Source: Paenibacillus lautus NBRC 15380 (lineage in GTDB: Bacteria > Bacillota > Bacilli > Paenibacillales > Paenibacillaceae). From it: a stretch of 64,000 bases of DNA. The stretch spans positions 124,001 through 188,000 of the forward strand of contig NZ_BIMF01000006.1 of NCBI RefSeq assembly GCF_004000945.1, read 5' to 3'. The translations under genes and the position numbers were made by a program. Below the pieces are notes generated by a model. The model was not told where the DNA came from, made no database searches, and saw only the letters and a program-made list of their open reading frames with translations. Shown piece after piece: positions 51,852 to 60,389 of the stretch (positions within the stretch are counted from its first letter, which is position 1; the number at the start of each line of letters is the position of its first letter).

Positions 51852-52838
51852 ATGCGAAAACTAAAAAGATGGAAGAAGATCATACTGTTTGCTCTTGTGC
51901 TGTTTGTATTTCTGTTTGTAAATAATACATCCCTGTTCACCAAAGACCGTGACGCCCAGCCACTGCTGCTGGCGCACCGCGGGCTTGGCCAGACCTTCTC
52001 GATGGAAGGCATTCAAGCTGACACTTGCACCGCCTCCCGCATCTATGTGCCGGAGCATGCTTACCTGGAGAATACCATTCCGTCCATGGAAGCCGCATTC
52101 GAAGCAGGCGCCGATATCGTGGAACTGGACATCAAACCAACCAAGGACGGCCAGTTCGCCGTGTTCCATGATTGGACCCTGGAATGCCGCACCAACGTGG
52201 AGGGCTCGGTCAAGGATTATACCATGGAGCAGCTAAAAAACATAGACATCGGGTATGGCTACACGGCCGATCAGGGAGCAACTTATCCTTTTCGGGGAAA
52301 GGGATTCGGGCTGATTCCGTCGTTAGACGAGGTATTAGAGGCATTCCCTGACGGCTCATTCCTGATCCATATCAAAAGCACTGACCCCGAAGAGGGAAAA
52401 CTCCTGGCAGAGTATCTCTCCGGACTGCCGGTGAAGCGTCTCAGCCAGCTGACCGTTTACGGAGACGATGAGCCGATACGTGCATTAAAATCGCAGCTTC
52501 CCTCCCTGCGCGTCATGTCGATGGGTACGCTGAAGAGCTGTCTCGTATCCTACGCCGGAGCCGGCTGGAGCGGCTACCTTCCATCGGTTTGCCGAAACAC
52601 CCAGCTGCATATACCGGAAAAATACGCCCGTTACTTGTGGGGATGGCCGGATAAATTCCTGAACCGGATGGACAGCATCAATACACGCGTCATCCTCGTC
52701 GCCGGGGACGGCGGCTGGTCGGAAGGCTTTGACTCCGCAGCGGATTTGGAGCGACTGCCGGAAGACTACAGCGGCGGGATTTGGACGAATCGGGTCGACG
52801 TGATCGCCCCGGAGCTGACCTTGAAGAAGAATGAATGA
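51852..52838 (+). CDS. Membrane-anchored glycerophosphodiester phosphodiesterase
   Basis: A 328-residue protein with one N-terminal helix (about 9-24) and an outside GDPD TIM barrel. Catalytic motifs are AHRG (41-44), ENT (73-75), ELDIKPTKDG and VFHDWTL. About 30 residues with a Cys separate HRG from ENT, much more than usual, suggesting an inserted loop. GDPD enzymes split glycerophosphodiesters or wall teichoic acid. ATG 51852 follows GGGGGATTGG. It is a single gene with a strong terminator. Confidence 0.88.
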   Translation: MRKLKRWKKIILFALVLFVFLFVNNTSLFTKDRDAQPLLLAHRGLGQTFSMEGIQADTCTASRIYVPEHAYLENTIPSMEAAFEAGADIVELDIKPTKDGQFAVFHDWTLECRTNVEGSVKDYTMEQLKNIDIGYGYTADQGATYPFRGKGFGLIPSLDEVLEAFPDGSFLIHIKSTDPEEGKLLAEYLSGLPVKRLSQLTVYGDDEPIRALKSQLPSLRVMSMGTLKSCLVSYAGAGWSGYLPSVCRNTQLHIPEKYARYLWGWPDKFLNRMDSINTRVILVAGDGGWSEGFDSAADLERLPEDYSGGIWTNRVDVIAPELTLKKNE

Positions 52839-52926
52839 GTTGAAGCATCATGTTCGTTTCAATTCATGAATATGAGCGAGTTGCAAACCCGCATAAACCG
52901 GAAAATTAGCCCATTAAAAAGCTCCT

Positions 52927-52948
52927 GCCCCGCTGCGGGGCTTTTTTT
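52927..52948 (+). terminator. Terminator of the GDPD gene
   Basis: Arms GCCCCGC (52927-52933) and GCGGGGC (52935-52941) with seven T residues. Confidence 0.9.
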
Positions 52949-53061
52949 ATTTTCACGGGGTGAAGGGCAAAGTTTTTGGGACGTTTTTACCGATTACTAT
53001 TAATAGGGGTCTTTTAGCCTAATTACATACTAGAATCATTGAATATATAGGAGTTGATATT

Positions 53062-53802
53062 TTGGCCAGGGAAACAGAGAAAAAAGGAATGGCGTGGTTT
53101 AAGAGTGCCCGCTCGAATCAGAACCAGCCCGAGAAGAACAGTACCGAACAAGAGGATATTGCCGTAGCGGCAGAAGAAGAGGCGGCTTATTCCGCGGAGC
53201 CTGAACTGCCCGCTGCAGAAGGAAACAAACAGCTATTCTCCAAGGATAACCAGGACAAGATCGGCCTCGATGTCATTGTTTCGATCGAGAACATGCTGAA
53301 GGAACGGCAACTGCTGACCTATAAAAATAGAGGCCTGGAGGATCAGCTCTTTACCGCGAACGAAACGATCAACCGGTATAAGCATGAGCAGATCAAGAGA
53401 GATCAGCTGGTTCAGGAGAAAAACAAGGAAATCCGCGAACTCGAGAACGTGCTGACTAACAAACAGATGACTTACGACCAGCTGCTGGAGGATTACAAGG
53501 AATACCAGCTAACGTCGAACCTGGCGTATGAGAAGCTCTCCAACCAGTTGGAAACCGAGACCGCCAAGTACAACAAGCTCTATGAGGAGTCTAACAATAC
53601 GCAATATCAGAGCATGCTCAAGATCAACTCCCTTGAAGAGAAGGTCCGGGAGCTGGAGATTGCCAACCAGAAGTACGCGGAGCAATACCAGAACATTCTG
53701 GATGATAAAGCCAAGCTGATGCAGACCATCAATGATTTTACCGAGAAGATGTCCTTCTCCTTCTCACCGAAAACCACGGCTTCCAATACACCATCGGAAT
53801 AA
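53062..53802 (+). CDS. Unknown coiled-coil protein
   Basis: A 246-residue cytoplasmic protein. The N-terminal 60 residues are charged and probably disordered (Glu/Ala rich). Residues about 70-235 show long heptad-like helices rich in Glu, Lys, Gln and Leu, which should form an extended coiled coil, and the tail is Ser/Thr rich. TTG 53062 follows AGGAG. It lies 38 bp before a membrane polysaccharide deacetylase and has no terminator in between, so the two are probably co-expressed. No family recognised; a scaffold role is inference. Confidence 0.7.
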   Translation: MARETEKKGMAWFKSARSNQNQPEKNSTEQEDIAVAAEEEAAYSAEPELPAAEGNKQLFSKDNQDKIGLDVIVSIENMLKERQLLTYKNRGLEDQLFTANETINRYKHEQIKRDQLVQEKNKEIRELENVLTNKQMTYDQLLEDYKEYQLTSNLAYEKLSNQLETETAKYNKLYEESNNTQYQSMLKINSLEEKVRELEIANQKYAEQYQNILDDKAKLMQTINDFTEKMSFSFSPKTTASNTPSE

Positions 53803-53840
53803 TCATACCCGCATGAACAGCTAGAGAAAGGGGGGCCATC

Positions 53841-55118
53841 ATGTCAGAATCCTATGGCAAAATCATAGAGCTGCTGGCGATCCAGAGGGATACCGAAGCA
53901 TTCGGTCTACGAATCAACCTATCCCTTATAGAATCGGCGGAGCTATTATGGTTAACCGATAACGAAACCATAGCGAATATAACAGCCGTGTCGGAGTTCG
54001 ACGGGGTTCATAAATACCGATTATCCTTGCATACCGCATGGGATGCAAACAAACAGCAGTACATAGGTTCCATTACACGTACATATCGTGATCATAGTGA
54101 GCGGTTTTCATTTGCCTGCTCCGTTCATTTCAGGAATCAATTAGAGTCCATCAAGAAGATCCGACATGAAGATGACTTGCACACGCTGCCCTTCCTGTCC
54201 ACGCATCGATCCAAAGCGGATCAGCCCGAGGAGATGCAAGCCGAAGAGCACATAAAGGCCTCTCGTTTCGCAAGGAAACGGCGCCATCTTCCGCTTAAGC
54301 TGGTAAGCGCCGTCATGATGAGCTTGATTTTTGTTGTATTATTAAGTTCATTTAACTACTCATATCCCGGTGACATACGTCCTCACCCTGCAGTAACGGC
54401 CACTGCGGAAGCAGAGACCGTCATCCAATTGCTTGCCGAGAACCGGAGCGCCCTCATCGCGAAACCCGTGGCAGCCTTAAAGGCGGAAGAAGCGGAGAGC
54501 AAACCGAAGGATATCAACCCCTCTGCCTCCATTCAGCAGCTGGAGCTGGAGGATTTCATCTCGTTCGGCCTTCCCAAAGGCTATGTAGCCCTTACTTTCG
54601 ATGATGGGCCATCCAAGCACTCCATCGATATCATGAATGTCTTAAAAAAACACAAGGTTGGCGGAACGTTCTTCTTCGTTGGCACCAACGTGAAAAAGCA
54701 TCCCGACTATGTCAGGGCCATCCATGCGAACGGATACTCCGTCGGCAGTCATTCCATGACCCATAGCCAGATGCCAAGCCTTACCTATGAACAGCAGCAG
54801 GCAGAGTTGACCCGCGCGGCCAACCTCATCGAGCATATTACCGACGAGAAGCTGGTACTCTTCCGCCCGCCCTACGGGGCCTTTGACGATCGGACCGAGG
54901 CGTTAAGCCGGCAGCAAGGCAGTAAAATGGTGCTCTGGAACCGGGACCCCGAGGATTGGCTGACCCGCGACGAGGATAAAATCCTCGATTATGTCCAGCA
55001 TATCGAGGCTTCCGGCTCCATCATACTCCTGCATGAATCGCAGGCTGTTGTGGACGCCTTGCCGAAGATTATTAAGCACCTGCAGGATCAGGGGCTCACT
55101 ATCGTCAGTTTGCAATAG
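53841..55118 (+). CDS. Membrane polysaccharide deacetylase with novel N-terminal domain
   Basis: A 425-residue protein. Residues 1-125 form a predicted cytoplasmic domain that I do not recognise. A basic stretch and one membrane helix follow (about 152-171), then a linker (175-240) and an extracellular NodB/CE4 domain. The deacetylase motifs are TFDDGP (252-257), HSMTH (304-308), RPPYG (342-346), DPEDW (369-373) and LLHES (396-400). It should remove acetyl groups from peptidoglycan or another wall polymer. ATG 53841 follows GAAAGGGGGG. Confidence 0.86.
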   Translation: MSESYGKIIELLAIQRDTEAFGLRINLSLIESAELLWLTDNETIANITAVSEFDGVHKYRLSLHTAWDANKQQYIGSITRTYRDHSERFSFACSVHFRNQLESIKKIRHEDDLHTLPFLSTHRSKADQPEEMQAEEHIKASRFARKRRHLPLKLVSAVMMSLIFVVLLSSFNYSYPGDIRPHPAVTATAEAETVIQLLAENRSALIAKPVAALKAEEAESKPKDINPSASIQQLELEDFISFGLPKGYVALTFDDGPSKHSIDIMNVLKKHKVGGTFFFVGTNVKKHPDYVRAIHANGYSVGSHSMTHSQMPSLTYEQQQAELTRAANLIEHITDEKLVLFRPPYGAFDDRTEALSRQQGSKMVLWNRDPEDWLTRDEDKILDYVQHIEASGSIILLHESQAVVDALPKIIKHLQDQGLTIVSLQ

Positions 55119-55233
55119 CCTACCTATACCTTAAGGAAAACGTCTATCGGCGAACTTCCTCAGCAGACAGACCGCATCTAGCGGAAGTTTTTCTTGCGAG
55201 ATAAGAATGGTTAGCCTCTGAAGTTTAAGAAAG

Positions 55234-55277
55234 GGCCGTACCCGTTGTTCTGTAAACATCGGGTACGGCCTTTTTTT
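55234..55277 (+). terminator. Terminator of the coiled-coil/deacetylase operon
   Basis: Arms GGCCGTACCCG (55234-55244) and CGGGTACGGCC (55260-55270) with seven T residues. Confidence 0.94.
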
Positions 55278-55379
55278 GGATAAACAAACGATGGTCCGAG
55301 AAGCTATAATTATTCGTCCCCCGGCCTTCTTAAAGGCTTTAGGAACGTAGCGTAGAATAAGTATGTTCGAGGTGAACCT

Positions 55380-56167
55380 ATGACAACCTGGATTTCTGCC
55401 CGCAAGAAAGCCATTCTTGCTATCATCGCCGTTCTAGCTCTAACCGGCATCGTCTTCATAGCCTACTCTATCATCCACAGCAAGGAGAATCCTGACGTGA
55501 CAGCAGCGTTCATTGAAGAGCATATGACCAACGATAATGGTACCATTGCCACCTATCTCAAGCCCGCTTTATCTCCGGGGAATATTACGGATTAATTCTG
55601 GTTCTTATCCTAGCTATCGTCTGCGTGCAGCTGACGACCCAGCTTATGGCCAAATTGGTCGATCAGGGCTCGATGGCCTATTTGCTGTCCGCCCCGACGG
55701 CAAGAGGGAAAGTGGCCCTCACGCAAGCCATGGTTATGACGAGCGGGCTCTTCCTTATCCTGGCTGTCACAACGTTGGCCGGATTCGCCGGAAGCGCTTG
55801 GCTGCTGGGGGATTCCTACGAATTTAATACCGCCCGATTCATCCAGATGAACGTAGCGGCGTTCCTTCCCTTTTTTGCCATCTCCAGCATCTGTTTTCTC
55901 GTGTCCTCGCTGTGTAATGACGAGAAGAAGGCACGAAGCATTTCCGGGTTGATTACGTTTGGGTTCTTCAGTCTGGATGTGATCAGTAAATTCAGCGAGA
56001 AGATCGAATGGATGCGCAACCTTACCCTCTTCTCTCTCTATCAGCCTGGTGATATCGTAAACGGGACGGGGGATTTCACGGTAACCTCCCTCGTGTTAGC
56101 CGCCATCGGCCTCATCGCATTCGGTTTGGCCGTCGTGTTATTTCGAAAACGTGATCTGCCGCTGTAA
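55380..56167 (+). pseudogene. Frameshifted ABC-2-type permease, orphan
   Basis: The first 60 codons (ATG 55380) encode an N-terminal helix and the start of an outside loop. After about 55557 the frame of homology moves: the other frame reads ISGEYYGLILVLILAIV and continues through VDQGSMAYLLSAPTARG to the end at 56167 with about five helices. A single missing base near 55557-55562 explains the break. The protein resembles permeases of bacteriocin-type ABC exporters, but no ATPase gene is adjacent. It ends at a strong hairpin. Confidence 0.8.
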
Positions 56168-56200
56168 TCCAGCCTATGTATTTGTACTGAAAGACAAGAA

Positions 56201-56226
56201 GGGCACCCTAATTGGGTGCCCTCTCT
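56201..56226. terminator. Terminator between the permease remnant and the SDR gene
   Basis: Arms GGGCACCC (56201-56208) and GGGTGCCC (56214-56221) with a T-rich right flank. Confidence 0.8.
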
Positions 56227-56265
56227 ATATTTATTCTGCAATTCTGCTAGTATTCTGTTATTCAC

Positions 56266-57282
56266 TTACCCCGTAATGATGGACTTCGCCTGCTCCAATG
56301 CCGAAACGACCTTATCGCACCATAGATCAAACTCTTCGTCTTCCCTCTGATGCTCCGGATGCGCTAATATATAGCCCACCGTCTGCTTGATTCCTTGATC
56401 GGCGCGAGTGGTTGCCACGAAATCGGGAACCAGCCGTTTCAGCTTGCTGTTATCGAACACAACGGTATTCGCTTTGTCTCCCAATAACGAGCCGCGGAAG
56501 TCCTGTGTGCTCGTGGCATCCAGGAACTCGGAAGACACATGGACCGCGTTCATCTGTACGCCTAGGGCATCCGCAATGATTTGGTAGATTTGATTCCAGG
56601 TTAGTGACTCATCCGATGTGATCTGCACCGACTCCCCAATGGCATGGATATTGCCCATTAGACCAATGAAGCCTTTTGCAAAATCCGTGTTGTGCGTCAA
56701 CGTCCACAGCGACGTTCCATCCCCATGAATGAGGACGGGTTTATTCTCCAGCATCCGCTTCACGACCTGCCAGCTTCCTTGGCTGCCGTGCACGCCGAGT
56801 GGAATGGACCGCTCATCATACGTATGGCTAGGCCTTACGATGGTTACCGGGAAGCCATGTTCCCGATACTGCTTCATCAGATAGTCTTCGCAAGCGATTT
56901 TATTCCTGGAATAGGCCCAGTATGGATTGGATAAAGGCGTGCCTTCCGTAATGCGATAATCGGATAGTGGCGTCTGATAGGCGGAAGCGGAGCTGATAAA
57001 GATGAATTGCTTGGTTTTGTCCGCAAACAGACGGTAATCTCTTTCCAGATCGGCCGGTTCAAAGGCAATGAAATCAGCCACCACATCAAATTCAAGATCC
57101 TGAATCAGCTGTGCTACACGATCCTCGTCATGGATATCGGCTTGCAAAATATGTGCACCTTCCGGCAGAACGTCATTTCGATTTCCCCGATTCAACAGGT
57201 AAAGCTCGCACCCCTGTTCAAGCAATTTCCTCGTAATCGCCGAGCTGATCGTTCCCGTTCCTCCAATAAACAGCGCTTTCAT
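56266..57282 (-). CDS. NAD-dependent epimerase/dehydratase-like SDR protein
   Basis: A 338-residue extended SDR protein. The nucleotide motif is GGTGTISSAI near the start, LLNRGNR follows strand 2, and ISSASAYQ then YSRNKIACEDYL hold the active-site Ser and the YxxxK pair. ATG 57282 follows GGAGGTG. It is a single gene. It acts on a nucleotide sugar or similar substrate, or is a regulatory SDR homologue; no partner gene tells which. Confidence 0.86.
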   Translation of the reverse strand: MKALFIGGTGTISSAITRKLLEQGCELYLLNRGNRNDVLPEGAHILQADIHDEDRVAQLIQDLEFDVVADFIAFEPADLERDYRLFADKTKQFIFISSASAYQTPLSDYRITEGTPLSNPYWAYSRNKIACEDYLMKQYREHGFPVTIVRPSHTYDERSIPLGVHGSQGSWQVVKRMLENKPVLIHGDGTSLWTLTHNTDFAKGFIGLMGNIHAIGESVQITSDESLTWNQIYQIIADALGVQMNAVHVSSEFLDATSTQDFRGSLLGDKANTVVFDNSKLKRLVPDFVATTRADQGIKQTVGYILAHPEHQREDEEFDLWCDKVVSALEQAKSIITG

Positions 57283-57392
57283 AACCTGCACCTCCACTAG
57301 CATGATTGAGAAGACATTGCCTTGGTTCTTCCAAACTTAACGATAGCATGAGTGCAGTTCCATGACAATTGACGGAGGATGAATCCTTGATA

Positions 57393-57587
57393 TTACTTGC
57401 CGGCGGATAAGGCAGCCTGTAGGCGGCTCATATGAATTAAATACGGTTTACGGGTTCCCTCTTTACGCAATATGCCTTCGGACACCAGTTGATGGATGAT
57501 CGGCGTTACGGTTTCCCGGATACTCCCTGCCATGGAATACAGCCCCTTAGGCTTCTGTACATACGCCGACAAAAAGAGGCCCCCCAT
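57393..57587 (-). pseudogene. C-terminal remnant of a Crp/Fnr-type regulator
   Basis: About 50 codons encode a helix-turn-helix end with MAGSIRETVTPIIHQLVSEGIL, the RETV recognition helix of the Crp family. The sensor domain is missing. The open frame begins inside the terminator of the cupin gene and has no ribosome site. Confidence 0.65.
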
Positions 57588-57613
57588 CTGTTGTTACAGA
57601 CAATGAGCCTCTT
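57571..57613 (-). terminator. Terminator of the cupin gene
   Basis: Arms AAGAGGC (57574-57580) and GCCTCTT (57607-57613), with an A run at 57571-57575 to the left. Confidence 0.72.
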
Positions 57614-57640
57614 GAGTTTCTTCTAATCGCTATCCTTATG

Positions 57641-58141
57641 TTATTTCGCCCATTTATGCAGAAGCGGCCCTTCCTCCCCGAAGACAGGGTCCGTATCCGG
57701 AACTGGCACGCTTCGGATTTCGTTGATCGCCTGCGCCCGATCCGTCGGGTTCCGCTCCCTCATATTCGGCGTATTCCCTTCGGGATAGGCGCCGATCACT
57801 TCAAAGTCAGGGGTGCTGGTGAGCTTCATATGGGCAGTACCTGCCGGCAAAACAATCACATCACCGGTGGCAAGCTCCAGCCGTTCTCCTGCATCGCCGC
57901 CCACAAGAACGGTCGCGCTTCCGGACCGTACACCCAGGACCTCGTGCGTGTTGCTGTGATAATGATGGTAATCGTATACGCCGCCTGCCCAGCTTCCGCT
58001 CCAGTGATGCCGGTTGAAGGCAGCCTCCAAGCCGCCCGGGTCATCTGCGAATACACCATTGTATACAATGACTGGCAGATCGGGATTATTGGGAACCTCT
58101 CCATCATCTCTCACGAAAAATGATCTGACATGTACCTCCAC
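57641..58141 (-). CDS. Cupin protein, YjlB-like
   Basis: A 166-residue single-domain cupin. The first cupin motif is in YDYHHYHSNTHEVLGVRSGSATV (His ligands and Glu) and the second in ATGDVIVLPAGTAHMKL. The overall form matches the YjlB family of unknown function. GTG 58141 follows AAGGAGCGG. Metal binding is expected. It is a single gene. Confidence 0.85.
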   Translation of the reverse strand: MEVHVRSFFVRDDGEVPNNPDLPVIVYNGVFADDPGGLEAAFNRHHWSGSWAGGVYDYHHYHSNTHEVLGVRSGSATVLVGGDAGERLELATGDVIVLPAGTAHMKLTSTPDFEVIGAYPEGNTPNMRERNPTDRAQAINEIRSVPVPDTDPVFGEEGPLLHKWAK

Positions 58142-58242
58142 AGTTATCCGCTCCTTTCAACTCATTGATGCACTCGTAGTACCAGTACCCGGGGCGAGCC
58201 GTTTTCAAACCGAGTGTTCAAAAATAGTATTATGAAAGAAGG

Positions 58243-58749
58243 TCAAAGCGCTTTGACCGATCTTTGTTGTATAATGTCCGAGCCGCCCAGCATAGCCTCC
58301 GCAATCACCAGAAAATCCCCTCGTTTGATCTCAAAATGCCCATAACGAAAGGCATATCCCCAATTTCGATTCCCTCGCGTGAAGCTAAGCCGGTCCAATA
58401 GACGGGCTATTTTTACTTCCTGACTGGGAACATACCGGATATCCCGGCGGAAGGGGACAAATGATGCCGTCATGTGATATTCGTAGACATGATCATTCAC
58501 AACCTGGCCCATGGCAGTAAAAGCCTGGAGTGCCTCTCCAGACTTCAAATTGGTGCGCGGGGAATAATAGATCAGCCAATCACCTTCGCGCATACGCCGC
58601 AGTGGTGCCGATTTACCGTGACATAGCTGGGCAAATCCCCCTTCCACCCCCAATTTCACATGGGATTCGGATACCACTCCAATCCAATAACGGGTCCGCT
58701 CTTCTAATCGATCAAGCATATCTTGATAGTCCATGTCCTGACGTCTCAT
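58243..58749 (-). CDS. EVE domain protein (UPF0310)
   Basis: A 168-residue EVE-domain protein of the PUA-like fold, with YWIGVVSESHVKLGVEGGFAQLCHGK, GDWLIYYSPR, ASFVPFRRDI and NWGYAFRYGHFEI. EVE domains bind modified bases in DNA or RNA. I chose ATG 58749 because its ATGA overlaps the stop of the DinB gene just upstream, giving coupled translation; ATG 58734 is an alternative. Target unknown. Confidence 0.9.
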   Translation of the reverse strand: MRRQDMDYQDMLDRLEERTRYWIGVVSESHVKLGVEGGFAQLCHGKSAPLRRMREGDWLIYYSPRTNLKSGEALQAFTAMGQVVNDHVYEYHMTASFVPFRRDIRYVPSQEVKIARLLDRLSFTRGNRNWGYAFRYGHFEIKRGDFLVIAEAMLGGSDIIQQRSVKAL

Positions 58750-59291
58750 CCTACACGCTGCTGCTCTAAAGTCTGTTTTAACCGATTCAGCTGCCGAAAA
58801 TGATGACGGTAGTGCATCTCGATGAGCAAAAACCACTCTTGGGCATGCAATCCTCCGAACCTCGGATGGGGGACGGTATGCTGCAGGGATGCTTCACCAA
58901 GCTTCGGCTCGGTTTGTCTCATTCGTTGGATGACGGTATCCAAATCGTGCATCAACTGCTCTTTGGTAGCAGGCTGCTCCGGCGTATATTGAGGAGACGG
59001 CGGAACCTGAATGCGGATGGGTGGGAAACTGCCCTGTTCGAATATCGCCATACCTTGTTCCGTTTTTCCCGTTGGAGAGGCGGGTGCATCTCCGGTCGGG
59101 TTTAAACATAACTCAATATTTCGCAGATGCATGGATAGCGCAGATTGAATCAAGTGCTGATACATTTGCCCGATTGACCACTCGTCCGCTGCCTGTCTGT
59201 ACTTTAGCTCCTCCATGCTGAAGCCATCCAGCTCCTGCAGATAAACCTGCACCGTCTCTTCAAACCGCTGTAATACGTCCGTTGTATTCAT
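58746..59291 (-). CDS. DinB-family metalloprotein
   Basis: A 181-residue four-helix-bundle protein with histidines in QMYQHLIQSAL and MHYRHHFRQLNRL at the positions of the DinB metal site. ATG 59291 follows GGGAGTGG. It is the first gene of a two-gene unit with the EVE protein. It is unrelated at the sequence level to the other DinB protein at 26879 apart from the fold. Reaction unknown. Confidence 0.87.
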   Translation of the reverse strand: MNTTDVLQRFEETVQVYLQELDGFSMEELKYRQAADEWSIGQMYQHLIQSALSMHLRNIELCLNPTGDAPASPTGKTEQGMAIFEQGSFPPIRIQVPPSPQYTPEQPATKEQLMHDLDTVIQRMRQTEPKLGEASLQHTVPHPRFGGLHAQEWFLLIEMHYRHHFRQLNRLKQTLEQQRVG

Positions 59292-59326
59292 ATCAACCAC
59301 TCCCTTAATCGTCTTTGCACCCAATA

Positions 59327-59366
59327 TATAAAAACGCTACTGACAACGTCATGTCAGTAGCGTTTT
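59327..59366 (-). terminator. Terminator overlapping the end of the WYL regulator gene
   Basis: Perfect arms AAAACGCTACTGACA (59331-59345) and TGTCAGTAGCGTTTT (59352-59366). The right arm includes the last codons and stop of the WYL gene. Confidence 0.85.
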
Positions 59367-60301
59367 AACATATTTTCCGCTTCGTTGCGGATCCGGTCAC
59401 GGAAGGATTCCGGCTCAAGGACAACGACATTCGATCCCCAGCCGAGCACCCACTGCATGATCTCCTCCGGCCGGCGAACGCGAAAGCTCACAAGCAGCCC
59501 GTCCTCGCATTCTTCCACTGTCTCCATGTAATAATTGCCTGCTTCCTTAACTCGATCCGATATCTGGGGATTTACCAGAATCCGAACCCGCAGGTTACGG
59601 TCATCTGGAGGTCGATAGTCCTCCAAGTTAAAATGCGGCGGCATCTCAAAACGCTCCTCAAGGACCCTTAGTTCCTTCATGCGGGACAGCCGAAAATGAC
59701 GAATGCCTTGCCGGAGGTCACACCAGGCAACTAATGTCCATGAACCTTGAAGAAATGCCAGCCCATAAGGAGCTGCCGACCGAAAGCTCTTTCGGTCGCC
59801 TTTGGAATCGGGCATTTTCTTCACATAATGGAATTCTACCTTACGCTCTTCCAGTATGGCTCGGCGAACCATTCCAACATAATCCTTCTCTTCCCCTGAA
59901 GTTGCCTTGTTACCGGGAGTAATCAGCCGCATGGTCTTCCGAACCCTGGTAGCATCTGCACGGACAGGCTCCGGCAGAATAGACTCTATCTTTTTGCGGG
60001 AAGCCTGAGCTTTCAAACCATATCCTGCGTCAAAGCGTTGTTCGATGAAATCCGTTCCGATGAGCAGTGCCACCGCTTCCTCCGCCGTGAACATAACCGG
60101 CGGCAGAAAATACCCCGCCATTAACGAGTATCCTTGCCCGGGAGCTCCCATCACGGGTACACCCGCTTCGCTCAGGGCCTGAATATCCCGGTAGATGGTC
60201 CGGACGCTCGTCTCGAATATGGATGCCAAATCTTCAGCCCGCACAACCTTACGCTGCTGCAGCTCAAGCACGATAGCCAGCATCCGATCTGTTTTGTTCA
60301 T
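59354..60301 (-). CDS. WYL-domain transcriptional regulator (YafY/DeoR-like HTH)
   Basis: A 315-residue regulator. An N-terminal HTH_11 (about 5-60, with VRAEDLASIFETSVRTIYRDIQALSEAGVPV) precedes a WYL domain (about 140-215, with APYGLAFLQGSWTLVAWC) and a WCX C-terminal region. WYL domains bind nucleic acid or small ligands. ATG 60301 follows GGGAGGTG; the open frame to 60460 is not used. It lies beside DinB/EVE genes, but terminators separate them. Confidence 0.9.
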   Translation of the reverse strand: MNKTDRMLAIVLELQQRKVVRAEDLASIFETSVRTIYRDIQALSEAGVPVMGAPGQGYSLMAGYFLPPVMFTAEEAVALLIGTDFIEQRFDAGYGLKAQASRKKIESILPEPVRADATRVRKTMRLITPGNKATSGEEKDYVGMVRRAILEERKVEFHYVKKMPDSKGDRKSFRSAAPYGLAFLQGSWTLVAWCDLRQGIRHFRLSRMKELRVLEERFEMPPHFNLEDYRPPDDRNLRVRILVNPQISDRVKEAGNYYMETVEECEDGLLVSFRVRRPEEIMQWVLGWGSNVVVLEPESFRDRIRNEAENMLKRY

Positions 60302-60389
60302 GCCGCTGCACCTCCCGTTCCATGATGAAAGCCTGTAGTCTAGTTCGTTTCCGTTCCGGCGGAAGTTCTGCCAGAATAGAAGGTGTGGC

